Assembly (NCBI GenBank): GCA_021797735.1
Contig: JAJZZE010000045.1
Location: 62,001 to 126,000 of the forward strand
Length of the DNA: 64,000 nt
Reading direction: 5' to 3'
Origin: Thermoplasmata archaeon
GTDB lineage: Archaea > Thermoplasmatota > Thermoplasmata > Thermoplasmatales > Thermoplasmataceae
A program made the position numbers and the translations under genes. The notes under the pieces are model-generated. The model made no database searches. It was not told where the DNA came from and was given only the letters and a program-made list of their open reading frames with translations. Shown in pieces: positions 10,340 to 18,552 of the stretch. Position 1 is the first letter of the stretch. Each line of letters begins with the position of its first letter.

Positions 10340-10519
10340 GTCAAATACAATTAACAGTTATATTTAAGATTATTGCCATATACTGCAATGGCAAACGATG
10401 GTTAGAAACGCTGTATAACTTTCTCTTGCGCACAGACTGAAACACGTGGTGAGTAGCAGGGAACAGTTTTATGAAAACCAGAGAAATATCAGTAAACTAT
10501 ACCTGTTATATAACTAAAA

Positions 10520-11053
10520 TTAATATTTTTTTTTGATATCCCATATCCTTTCAGTTATGCCCAGTCTCTTATTTGATGCAAGTGCATGCATAAATAATAG
10601 GGATGACAATCTGTTTAAATAAATTAAAATATACTTATTCACAGGCATCTGCTTTGAAAGGCCAACAGCCATCCTCTCATTCCTTCTTGCAACAGATCTT
10701 GCAATATGCAGTGATACCGATTCTATGCTGCCATCAGGCACCACAAACAGGGTTATTTTTCCTATCTCCTTTCTGTATTCTGCCACTCTGTCCTCCAGCC
10801 ATTTTACATCTTCTTCTTTTATTGTTCTATGTGTACTCTGGGCAGTTATATCCTCACCTATTACAAAAACATCATTTTGAATTTTAATTAAATCGCTTTT
10901 TATATCATCCCACTTTGTGTTTATTAGAGCATTGCCTATAAATGAATTTAATTCATCCAGAGAGCCCTGAAGGTCCACAAGTGGAGAGTCCTTGCCTATA
11001 CGAACCCTCAAACCGGTATCGGTTTCCCCATAATCACCTCTTCTCGTAAACAT
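10520..11053 (-). CDS. ATP:cob(I)alamin adenosyltransferase, PduO type
   Basis: A 177-residue adenosyltransferase that attaches the 5'-deoxyadenosyl group of ATP to cob(I)alamin. Diagnostic blocks are TRRGDYGETDTGLRVRIGKD near the N-terminus (ATP-binding), LQGSLDELNSFIG, the SVARRNER helix and NKYILIYLNRLSSLLF near the C-terminus. Full length for PduO-type enzymes. It is the third of three minus-strand genes (metG, rpoK, this), separated by gaps of 150-185 nt, so it likely has its own promoter. Confidence 0.92.
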   Translation of the reverse strand: MFTRRGDYGETDTGLRVRIGKDSPLVDLQGSLDELNSFIGNALINTKWDDIKSDLIKIQNDVFVIGEDITAQSTHRTIKEEDVKWLEDRVAEYRKEIGKITLFVVPDGSIESVSLHIARSVARRNERMAVGLSKQMPVNKYILIYLNRLSSLLFMHALASNKRLGITERIWDIKKKY

Positions 11054-11202
11054 AGTAAATGTATATATAATATATAATTTAACCTTTTGGTGGTTTATGT
11101 GGTTTCAGATCTACTAACCAGACTACTATTAAATTCAACGGTATCAGGTAAAATAAACCCTCTTACACCACAATAAAAAATATAATTGTAAAAATAATAT
11201 TA

Positions 11203-11373
11203 TTACTTCCTTTTTATTGTAATGGGTATCACATTATTATTGAATTCTGTTATCGCTATGTCAATAGGATCTATAACATCAGAAGGTATATCTATAATGA
11301 CAGGGGCACCCATTGCAATCTGCAGTGCTCTAGCACCTATAATTCTCGCTTTTTCAAATTTAGTTAACGTCAT
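11203..11373 (-). CDS. rpoK: RNA polymerase subunit K (Rpb6/omega homologue)
   Basis: A short gene of 56 codons. The translation begins [20 protein letters not shown] and continues [12 protein letters not shown], then PIDIAITEF and VIPITIKRK, which is the conserved archaeal RpoK core. RpoK is the essential assembly subunit shared by all cellular RNA polymerases. An in-frame ATG three codons upstream (11380-11382) is an alternative start. The start MTLTKFE agrees best with the usual family N-terminus. It lies between metG and the cobalamin adenosyltransferase. Confidence 0.93.
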   Translation of the reverse strand: MTLTKFEKARIIGARALQIAMGAPVIIDIPSDVIDPIDIAITEFNNNVIPITIKRK

Positions 11374-11558
11374 AAAAATCATTTAGAGCATAAACTACAT
11401 TAAACTATCATAGATAAAGTTTTCCATGCTTTTCTGAGAGAAAATTTCATGGAATTTAAAAAATACAAAACATTGCTATACTTTATATTTTTATTTAAAC
11501 ATGTTAAAAAAAATTTAAATAATAAACCATATTTTATATTATAACAGCACAATTTGAC

Positions 11559-13205
11559 CTATTTTTTATCCATATACTCCGTAAGATCAATCTTGCTGAA
11601 AGGTGGATTGCCCTTTTTAACATTGAAATTATCTATTGATAACAGTGAGTCAAAACTGTTGTTTTCTATGGGTATATCACCGGCAAGTGTTAACCATACG
11701 GATTCAGATGCTGATGGGACATAGGGATATAGCATAACCGTGAGGTATTCTGCAATTTTCAACGAAACAAACAGTTTAGCATTTAGTTTATTCATATCAT
11801 TTTTTATCAATTTCCATGGGGCACTTTCATTAAAATAGTTGTTTGCGACCATTGCAAGTTCCAGCCATATTGATAACCCTCTCTTAATATGTAAATTGTT
11901 TAGGTCATTTCTATAATCATTGAATTTATTTTTTAACGTATTAATAATATCCTCATCTTCGTCATCCAATTTTTCAGGTTTTACTACATTTAACTTATTT
12001 TTATCAATAAAGCTTTCCAGTCTGTATATATAATTTCCATATTTATCTATTAATTCAGAATTAACCTTTTCCTGGAATTCCCTTAATGAAAAATCCGAAT
12101 CCCCAGTTTCGGGCAGTATCGACGTCATGTAGTATCTCAAAGAATTTTTATCTACTATTTCTAACATTTCATTTACAGTATAACCTATTCCACGACTTTT
12201 TGAAAACTGCTCTCCCTCAAACCTCAGATATTCATTTGCAGGTACATTATATGGTAAATTATAATCCTCATGTGCTATTAGCATTGCAGGCCATATAATG
12301 GTATGAAATGGTATGTTATCCTTGCCTATGAAATAATATGATTTTATTTCATTATTAAAATAGAACTCTTTCCAGTAGTCCGGTTTATTAATTTCCATGG
12401 AATATGTCCTTGCACCTGTTATATAACCTATCAGAGCCTCAAACCACACATATATTCTCTTATCTTTATAGTCATTTAATGGTATTTTCACACCCCAATC
12501 TAAATCTCTGGTTATTGCCCTGGGTTTTAATCCCTCATTTACAAAATTTTTTGTAAATCCCAGGACATTGTTTTTCCAGAAATCCTTTTTATCTAAGTAA
12601 TCTATTAATTTATCCTGCAATAGATCCAGTCTCAAAAAGAAGTGAACTGTTACCTCAAACTCCGGTTTTTCATCGCTTAGTTTGCATACTGGGTTTATCA
12701 GCTCTACTGGGTCCAGTGTCCTGCCACAATTATCACACTGGTCTCCCCTGGCCTCCCTGTAACCACAGTAGGGGCATTCCCCCTCAATGTATCTGTCAGG
12801 CATGAATTTATTTAATTTTTTACAGAACGGTGATACCATATATCTCTTTTCTAAATACTTTTTATCATATAAATTTAAAAAGAATTCATCCACATCCTTT
12901 TCATGTTCGGGGTCTGTAGTTCTTGTAAATTTATCAAACAATATATCTATATTTTTAAACGTTTCTGTATGTTCTCTGTAATATTTATCTGCTATTTCCT
13001 GTGGCTTTACATGATTTTTTTCAGCACTTATTGTTATGGGTGTGCCATATTCATCACTACCAGAAATAAATAACACCTCCTTATTATTTAACCGGTTAAA
13101 TCTTACAAATATATCTGCACCCAGATATGCACCGGCAATATGGCCTAAATGCAATGGCCCATTTGCGTATGGTAATGCACAGTTTACTAAAATTCTCTCT
13201 TTCAT
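11559..13205 (-). CDS. metG: Methionyl-tRNA synthetase
   Basis: A 548-residue class I synthetase that charges tRNA-Met. The HIGH motif is HLGH (19-22), and the KMSKS motif is FSKSR (334-338). The connective peptide holds zinc knuckles with Cys128, 144, 147, 157, 160 and 174. The anticodon-binding helices follow from about 380. It ends at residue 548 with no EMAP-II-like C-terminal domain, so dimerisation or extra tRNA binding would need a separate protein. Start chosen at the ATG just before the ERILVNCALPYANG strand. Confidence 0.95.
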   Translation of the reverse strand: MKERILVNCALPYANGPLHLGHIAGAYLGADIFVRFNRLNNKEVLFISGSDEYGTPITISAEKNHVKPQEIADKYYREHTETFKNIDILFDKFTRTTDPEHEKDVDEFFLNLYDKKYLEKRYMVSPFCKKLNKFMPDRYIEGECPYCGYREARGDQCDNCGRTLDPVELINPVCKLSDEKPEFEVTVHFFLRLDLLQDKLIDYLDKKDFWKNNVLGFTKNFVNEGLKPRAITRDLDWGVKIPLNDYKDKRIYVWFEALIGYITGARTYSMEINKPDYWKEFYFNNEIKSYYFIGKDNIPFHTIIWPAMLIAHEDYNLPYNVPANEYLRFEGEQFSKSRGIGYTVNEMLEIVDKNSLRYYMTSILPETGDSDFSLREFQEKVNSELIDKYGNYIYRLESFIDKNKLNVVKPEKLDDEDEDIINTLKNKFNDYRNDLNNLHIKRGLSIWLELAMVANNYFNESAPWKLIKNDMNKLNAKLFVSLKIAEYLTVMLYPYVPSASESVWLTLAGDIPIENNSFDSLLSIDNFNVKKGNPPFSKIDLTEYMDKK

Positions 13206-13240
13206 TCATACTGTATACCGATTAAAAATTTAACTTTTTA

Positions 13241-13768
13241 TTATAGTTTCTTTATTTCAACCTTTACATCATTCTTAAGGACGTAAATAAATTTATTTAA
13301 AAATTTATCCATTAATATTATTATAACCATTCCTGTTAATAAAAATGCAAGTGCAAATATATTCGCCCTTTCAAATATAAAAACAACACCGATGCCCATT
13401 GCCGGTGGGTGTTCTGATTCAGTTATTACCAATAATAATGCTATTGCCGTCTCCACAACTGCTAAACTATAATAAATGCCTATATGCACTGAAATAAAAA
13501 AACCAGCAATTCCCATTATCCCGGCTATGATATAGCTTTTTACAAATTTAGATATTCTTGATGCTGATTGTTTTGACTCCATAAACAAAAGAAATGATGT
13601 TGACGCAAAGGATGAAAAAACTATAAATTTGGCTACGGGCACAATGTATACATGGAATAATGATAATGCAAATATTGTGAATGATACTGTAATACCTATA
13701 AATATTGCTGGAATAATATGATTCCTTATCAAAATTTCAGTACTGTTTTTATTACCGGCATTTCCCAT
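13241..13768 (-). CDS. HPP-family integral membrane protein
   Basis: A 175-residue protein with four to five membrane segments. The diagnostic tripeptide occurs in ESEHPPAMGIGVVF at about residues 116-129, which defines the HPP family. Some relatives in other organisms have been linked to nitrite transport, but that cannot be transferred here. It is in tandem with the DinB-like gene (32 nt). Confidence 0.8.
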   Translation of the reverse strand: MGNAGNKNSTEILIRNHIIPAIFIGITVSFTIFALSLFHVYIVPVAKFIVFSSFASTSFLLFMESKQSASRISKFVKSYIIAGIMGIAGFFISVHIGIYYSLAVVETAIALLLVITESEHPPAMGIGVVFIFERANIFALAFLLTGMVIIILMDKFLNKFIYVLKNDVKVEIKKL

Positions 13769-13800
13769 ATTTTGCTATAAGCTTATATTATAAATATTTA

Positions 13801-14319
13801 TTATTTTAATCCCCAGATCATCCAGTTTTCCGGGAAATTTTTATGTAATGACCGTATATATAGTGTTAATTCCCCCTCATGGAATACAGTATGTTCTGTG
13901 ATATACGTAATTATTTCATTTGGTGATACGTAATTTTTATCTATGTATTTTGCGGATTTTTTACAGTTAATGTATTTTTCATTCAGCCTGTAAATATCCA
14001 TATTCTCTATTAAATTTATAATGTTTTCATTAATTTTTTTGAAGTTTTCCGTTAAATCAATGGCATTATTTTCAATAGAATGGTTTATACTGTCCACATA
14101 AAAATCTAAATTACCCGAAATTATTGCATAATAATATGCTTCATTTATTGTTATTATATGCCTGAACTGTTTGCCTACTGTCCCAGCATTTTCAAACGGT
14201 GCCATTCGCAGGTCATCATTTTTTAATGAATTCAAAAGTTTTAAAATTAAACCGTTATGAATTTTTAATTCCTCAATTTTTTCACTGAACAATATTTTAT
14301 AAAAATTATTTTTATCCAT
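13801..14319 (-). CDS. DinB-like four-helix protein
   Basis: About 172 residues, predicted all-helical. Candidate metal ligands are His in KQFRHIITI and the pair in EHTVFHEGELTLYI, the spacing seen in DinB/YfiT-type metal-binding four-helix bundles. Function is unknown and often detoxification-related in the superfamily. An upstream in-frame ATG would extend it by 18 codons into the TnpB relic, so I chose 14319. Confidence 0.7.
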   Translation of the reverse strand: MDKNNFYKILFSEKIEELKIHNGLILKLLNSLKNDDLRMAPFENAGTVGKQFRHIITINEAYYYAIISGNLDFYVDSINHSIENNAIDLTENFKKINENIINLIENMDIYRLNEKYINCKKSAKYIDKNYVSPNEIITYITEHTVFHEGELTLYIRSLHKNFPENWMIWGLK

Positions 14320-14359
14320 TATATCATATAAATTATATATATTTAATTTTTTAGCACAG

Positions 14360-14589
14360 GGAGCGAGAGACACTGCATAGTTTGTGGAGGGGACCGGAAT
14401 ACTGCTATCAATATAAAAAATAGAGGCCCGTTACTATTCCCATATGCATACGTATATCTACAGCAACTCTTTAAGAAAATAGGTAGGGCATTCCAGATTT
14501 ACGCCTGTGAAGGTTGTAATTCTACCAGCAATGGCAACTTCCGTCGTTGAAACAGGAAATCCACGGTTTTAGTCGTGGGGGGATGTCAC
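14360..14589 (+). mobile_element. IS200/IS605-type relic: TnpB C-terminus and right end
   Basis: In one frame from 14374 the sequence reads CIVCGGDRNTAINIKNRG, the end of a TnpB zinc ribbon (CxxC then D-R-N-x-A-I-N-I), and stays open to a TGA near 14540. A hairpin CCACG/CGTGG (14561-14578) follows, and then ATGTCAC (14583-14589), the same terminus as in the miniature element at 54741-55077. Everything upstream of the ribbon is gone. The right end overlaps the 3' end of the epimerase gene on the other strand. Confidence 0.75.
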
Positions 14590-15528
14590 CTGTTCTATGG
14601 TTTCCTTTACAGCAACCTCTACGGATTGGTCACTTGTGTATCTGCTCTTCCATCCGAGTTTTTTTAGTTTATCTATTGCCAGGTATGTTTTTTTAACATC
14701 ACCTTTCCAGCCCCTGCCATCTATTCCACCGGTAAAATTATTTTTAACATTCTTTAAGCCCATGCCCTTAACAACATAATCTGCTATTTTTCTAACAGAA
14801 GTTGTATTGTCATTTCCTAAATTTATTATATCGGTTTTTTTAAACTTTTCATGAATAAATATCATTGAATTAACGCAGTCTGAAACATGCATATACGATT
14901 TTTCCTGTGTGCCATCTCCCAGAATTTCCAGTTCATTGCTATTCTTCATTAATTTATTTATAAAATCATATATAACGCCATGTGTTGAGTTTTTACCCAC
15001 AATATTTGCAAACCTGAATATTGACCCTTTAATACCATAATAATGTGAATATGCAGTTATAAAACCTTCATTTGCCATTTTTGATGCACCGTACGATGAT
15101 ATTGGCATATATGGTCCGTAATTCTCTGGTGTAGGCATAATATCTGCCTCACCATATACAGTGGATGATGATGCAAACAATATTTCCTTAATATCCTTTT
15201 TTCTCATATGTTCTAAAATGTCCTGGGTAACCACCACATTATTTTTGAAATCCTTTTCTGGATCATCAGATCCATATCTTACATCTGAGTTTGCAGAAAA
15301 ATGTATTATGATATCAATATTATTAAGCTTATTAAAATCATATGATAATATATCCGAATTTATAAAGTTAAAATTTTTGTTATTATAAAATTTTTTTATA
15401 AATCTATCACCAACATGATTATTTAAATTGTCTATTACCGTTATATTATTATTACTCATTAGTTTTTCAACCATGTTTGATCCAATAAAACCTGCTCCAC
15501 CAGTTATGAGTATGTTTTTATTTTCCAT
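14569..15528 (-). CDS. NAD-dependent sugar epimerase/dehydratase (GalE-like)
   Basis: A 319-residue extended SDR enzyme. The NAD loop is TGGAGFIGS (9-17). The catalytic SSST (about 120-123) and YGASK (146-150, Tyr146/Lys150) are present. It probably interconverts UDP-sugars such as UDP-glucose and UDP-galactose for glycoconjugates. The last six codons (VTSPHD) and the stop are read from the right end of the TnpB relic, so the native C-terminus was replaced. The loss is probably short because the length is normal for archaeal GalE-like proteins. Confidence 0.88.
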   Translation of the reverse strand: MENKNILITGGAGFIGSNMVEKLMSNNNITVIDNLNNHVGDRFIKKFYNNKNFNFINSDILSYDFNKLNNIDIIIHFSANSDVRYGSDDPEKDFKNNVVVTQDILEHMRKKDIKEILFASSSTVYGEADIMPTPENYGPYMPISSYGASKMANEGFITAYSHYYGIKGSIFRFANIVGKNSTHGVIYDFINKLMKNSNELEILGDGTQEKSYMHVSDCVNSMIFIHEKFKKTDIINLGNDNTTSVRKIADYVVKGMGLKNVKNNFTGGIDGRGWKGDVKKTYLAIDKLKKLGWKSRYTSDQSVEVAVKETIEQVTSPHD

Positions 15529-15589
15529 AATGGTTAATTGTTTCTACAATAATAATAATTGTTTTTATATTAAAAATAAATATACCCTC

Positions 15590-15781
15590 ATGACATATTA
15601 TTTCAAATGTAAGGATTTGGGATGGAACTGTTCCTTCGAAAACCATGCTGAAAAAAGAGATGATGTATATCCGAGGATAAGGATACATTTTCATTATGCA
15701 CATGCTACAAACGAAATAGATGAGGAAACATTGAAAAAGATCGATAAGGTTATTTTTGAGGGTGAACAGTACAAAGGGTGA
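15590..15781 (+). CDS. DUF1059-family small protein
   Basis: A 63-residue protein beginning MTYYFKCKDLGWNCSF, with later HFHYAHATNEIDEETLKKI. The KCKDLGxxC motif and the conserved His region are typical of DUF1059, a small Cys/His-containing family of unknown function. A TATA-like TTTTATATTAAAA lies about 25 nt before the ATG. The open frame extends further upstream without support. The stop codon TGA forms part of GGGTGA, a ribosome-binding sequence that now faces the IscB element rather than hisS. Confidence 0.8.
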   Translation: MTYYFKCKDLGWNCSFENHAEKRDDVYPRIRIHFHYAHATNEIDEETLKKIDKVIFEGEQYKG

Positions 15782-16045
15782 ATGTCAACTACCCACGACT
15801 GAAGCTGTGGGCTTGTCCCGCGAGGGCAACGCAAGAGTTGATTAGGGGGCTTTGAAAATGTGAAAAACATAGAGGAAAAGCAGAAGTTAGAAGAGAGAAA
15901 TACATACACACCCACTGGTGCTCCACAAGCCTGTGGCAACTGTGACCATGCATTAAACATAGAGGGAACTCTCAGTGTGCATGGTTTAAAAACCTCTTCT
16001 AACAACCCCGATGTGGACCTACAGTCAGGCATGGCTGTACGGGAC
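15782..16045 (+). ncRNA. IscB-associated omega RNA (HEARO RNA)
   Basis: The interval between the DUF1059 stop and the true iscB start carries features I associate with HEARO/omega RNA. There is a 5' hairpin CCCACGACTGAAGCTGTGGG (15792-15811). A GC-rich segment with GGCAACGC follows, then AACCTCTTCTAACAACCCCG (15990-16009), then GGCTGTACGGGACATGAGAG at the junction with iscB. Such RNAs bind IscB and guide it with a short segment at their 5' end. The guide would derive from the left flank, the last bases of the DUF1059 gene. Assignment rests on recalled motifs. A covariance-model search would settle it. Confidence 0.75.
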
Positions 16046-17230
16046 ATGAGAGTTCCCGTTTTAAACATGCGTAACAAACCATTAATGCCAGCAACACCAG
16101 CTAAGGCAAAGGTTGTTCAGAGATCACCATTCACTATACAACTTCTCTATGCAGCAGGAGAGGCAAAGCGGCCTGTTAAACTTGGAATAGGCCCGGGTTA
16201 TAGGCACATGGGATTCTCAGCAGTAACAGATAAAAGAGAATTAATATATGGGGAAGCGGTAATAAGAACTGATATTCCTAAGCTGAACGCAGAAAAGTCC
16301 ATGTACAGAAAGCCAAGATTTTTAAATAGAGGAAATAAAAAAGAAGGATGGCTGGATCCAAGTATGGTTCATAAAATAAATACATATATTAGATTAATTA
16401 ATAAAATCAAGAAAACTATTCCTGTATCTAAGATTGTTATTGAAATAGCAAAATTTGATGCACAGAAAATGCAGAACTCAGAAATATCTGGAATAGAATA
16501 TCAGCAGGGGGAGCTTCAAGGGTACGAGATAAGGGAATACCTTCTTGAGAAATTCCACAGGAAGTGTGCATACTGTGGAAAGGAGAACATACCATTGGAG
16601 ATAGAACATATTATCCAGAAATCGAGAGGTGGCTCAAATATGGTATCAAACCTTACCATGTCCTGGCATAAATGCAACCAGAAGAAGGGAAACATGACAG
16701 CAGAGGAATTTCATCACCCTGAAGCATTGAAGAATGCACAGAAACTCCTCAAAGAGGCCCCATTCATGAATGTTGTAAAGCAAAAAATAGCATGGATCCT
16801 GGGATGTGAAACTACACTTGGATCCATAACAAAGATGAATCGCATTGCACTTGGAATAGAGAAAACCCATGCAAATGATGCATTCATCATAACCGGTGGG
16901 TCAACACAGAACAGAGCACCATTGTTTATGGTAAACCAGAGAAGATGGAACAACCGCTGCCTGCAGTTGAACAGAAAAGGCTTTAAACTCTCGATAAGAA
17001 AGAAGAGATATGGCTTCCAGCCGGGAGATACTGTTCTATTCCAGAAAGAGGAGTGGAACGTAATGGGAATGCATAATGTTGGAAAACGTGTAATTATTAA
17101 AAAAGGTGAAAAAAAGATGGATGTAAATGTAAGAAAGGTACAGCTAAGAAAGTATGGCAAAGGATTGAAATTTAATATACAATTTCCCTCACTCCTAAAG
17201 AATGGGGTATCCCCGGAGGTATCCCGATGA
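16046..17230 (+). CDS. IscB-like RNA-guided nuclease homologue, catalytically impaired
   Basis: A 394-residue IscB (ancestor group of Cas9). PLMP motif: KPLMPATPAKAK (11-22). RuvC-I region: LGIGPGYRHMGFSAV (46-60). RuvC-II: IVIEIAKF with Glu133. HNH: Cys174/Cys177, EIEHII with His188, SNLTMSWHKCN with Asn202. RuvC-III: His275 and Asp278. Against family memory four changes stand out. The RuvC-I Asp is Gly49. The second zinc pair has Trp207 instead of Cys. About 10 residues are missing after PAKA. About 10-12 residues of the Arg-rich bridge helix are missing at MYRKPRF (87-93). The frame nevertheless remains open. The longer open frame back to 15860 reads through the omega RNA and is not used here. 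The stop overlaps the hisS ATG. Confidence 0.85.
   Translation: MRVPVLNMRNKPLMPATPAKAKVVQRSPFTIQLLYAAGEAKRPVKLGIGPGYRHMGFSAVTDKRELIYGEAVIRTDIPKLNAEKSMYRKPRFLNRGNKKEGWLDPSMVHKINTYIRLINKIKKTIPVSKIVIEIAKFDAQKMQNSEISGIEYQQGELQGYEIREYLLEKFHRKCAYCGKENIPLEIEHIIQKSRGGSNMVSNLTMSWHKCNQKKGNMTAEEFHHPEALKNAQKLLKEAPFMNVVKQKIAWILGCETTLGSITKMNRIALGIEKTHANDAFIITGGSTQNRAPLFMVNQRRWNNRCLQLNRKGFKLSIRKKRYGFQPGDTVLFQKEEWNVMGMHNVGKRVIIKKGEKKMDVNVRKVQLRKYGKGLKFNIQFPSLLKNGVSPEVSR
17215..17220 (+). promoter_or_regulatory. GGAGGT ribosome binding site for hisS, inside the IscB element
   Basis: GGAGGT ends 6 nt before the hisS ATG at 17227. It lies within the last codons of iscB. It is complementary to the CCTCC of the 16S rRNA 3' end and replaces the GGTGA that lies at 15777-15781 on the other side of the element. 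Confidence 0.6.
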
Positions 17231-18498
17231 AAATAGGAAAAATAAAGGGATTTAGGGACCATTATCCTGAAGATATGGAAATTAGAAACTCCATATTCAA
17301 CAGGATGACCAGCACTGCAGAAAATTTTGGCTATAAAAGAATAGATTTTCCAAGTTTAGAATTACTTGACATGTACAGGCTAAAATCCGGATCCGAACTT
17401 GTAAACCAGACATTTTCTTTTACCGACAGGGGTGGAAGGGATGTAACATTAATTCCTGAGGCAACGCCATCAACCGTTAGATTGCTAACATCAAGGAAAG
17501 ATTTGCCGAGACCAATAAGATGGTATTCATTTCCAAAGGTATGGAGATACGAGGAGCCACAGGAAGGAAGATTCAGGGAGCACTATCAATTTAATTCGGA
17601 TTTATTCGGAATAGATTCGCAGGAAGCAGATGCAGAGGTTGTAGGCCTGGCATCTAAAATACTGGACACTCTGGGGTTATCCGGTGTCTATGAAATAAAT
17701 ATAAATGACCGTTCTGTAATGGAATATATTTTAAAGGATTTAGATGTAAGTGATATAAATACTGCTTTTTCAATAATAGATAAATATAGAAAAATAGATA
17801 AGAATTCATTTTTCAAACTATTTAAGGAAATAGATGTCGGGGAAAAAAGCATAGACAAAATTACATATCTGCTATCTGAAAAAATAAATATAAAAAATCT
17901 TGAGAAAAAATTAAGGAAAACGTTAAACAATTATGATGGTATAGAAGACCGCATAAACCGGATAAAAAGAACATTCGAAATCATAAATTATTATACAGAT
18001 AGCAATATAAACTATGATTTTTCGGTAGTAAGGGGATTATCATATTATACCGGAATAGTTTTTGAGGCATTTGACATTCAGGGAGAGTTAAGAGCCATAC
18101 TCGGTGGTGGGAGATATAACAATTTATCAACACTATTCTCAGATGAGGAAATACCTGCAGTTGGATTTGCAATAGGTGATGCAGTAATAGAACTGTTATT
18201 AAAAAGAAATAACTTGTGGTTAAACAACAGTTTAAAAACATCGTATTATATATGCAGTACAACAAACAATTATGATTATCCGGTAAAAATTGCAAATGAC
18301 ATCAGGAATAAAAATAAAATTGCACTGGTAGACATAACAAACAGGAAATTATCCGCACAGGTAAAAAGTGCATCATTATACAACTATGCAATAGTAATAG
18401 GCGATAATGAAATAAAAGATAATAGCATAACAATAAAAAATATGAATAACAGTGAACAGAAAACAATTAAATATGTTCAATTTATGGATAGTTTATAA
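17227..18498 (+). CDS. hisS: Histidyl-tRNA synthetase
   Basis: A 423-residue class II synthetase that charges tRNA-His. Motif 1 region is IKGFRDHYPEDM. Motif 2 is WRYEEPQEGRFREHYQFN. The histidine-binding HisA block is RGLSYYTGIVFE. Motif 3 is in AVGFAIGDAVIELL. The C-terminal 90 residues form the anticodon-binding domain. The ATG overlaps the iscB stop (ATGA), so translation may be coupled to iscB. A TATA-like TTTAATATA at about 17170 could give an independent transcript. Confidence 0.95.
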   Translation: MKIGKIKGFRDHYPEDMEIRNSIFNRMTSTAENFGYKRIDFPSLELLDMYRLKSGSELVNQTFSFTDRGGRDVTLIPEATPSTVRLLTSRKDLPRPIRWYSFPKVWRYEEPQEGRFREHYQFNSDLFGIDSQEADAEVVGLASKILDTLGLSGVYEININDRSVMEYILKDLDVSDINTAFSIIDKYRKIDKNSFFKLFKEIDVGEKSIDKITYLLSEKINIKNLEKKLRKTLNNYDGIEDRINRIKRTFEIINYYTDSNINYDFSVVRGLSYYTGIVFEAFDIQGELRAILGGGRYNNLSTLFSDEEIPAVGFAIGDAVIELLLKRNNLWLNNSLKTSYYICSTTNNYDYPVKIANDIRNKNKIALVDITNRKLSAQVKSASLYNYAIVIGDNEIKDNSITIKNMNNSEQKTIKYVQFMDSL

Positions 18499-18552
18499 TT
18501 AAAAACCAAAATTTTCAAAAGGTTTATATTTAAATTACTATTTAGACTTTTA

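Larger units (their letters stand above)
15782..17226 (+). mobile_element. IscB/HEARO element (ISC/IS605-like, no transposase)
   Basis: The unit spans the omega RNA and iscB, with no TnpA. Its approximate ends are inferred from gene context: the left end just after the DUF1059 stop, the right end within 17205-17226 where the hairpin-like GGGGTATCCCC (17204-17214) occurs. It separates DUF1059 from hisS. It would need TnpA acting in trans to move. Confidence 0.65.

Noticed and set aside
14320-14373. 18-codon upstream extension of the DinB-like gene
   Set aside because: It reads into the TnpB relic and lacks similarity. The ATG at 14319 starts the helical domain.
15428-15589. Upstream extension of the DUF1059 open frame by 54 codons
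   Set aside because: It runs through the divergent promoter and overlaps the epimerase start. Homology and the TATA position place the start at 15590.
15860-16045. N-terminal extension of the iscB open frame by 62 codons
   Set aside because: The family begins at MRVPVLN. The extension coincides with the omega RNA motifs.
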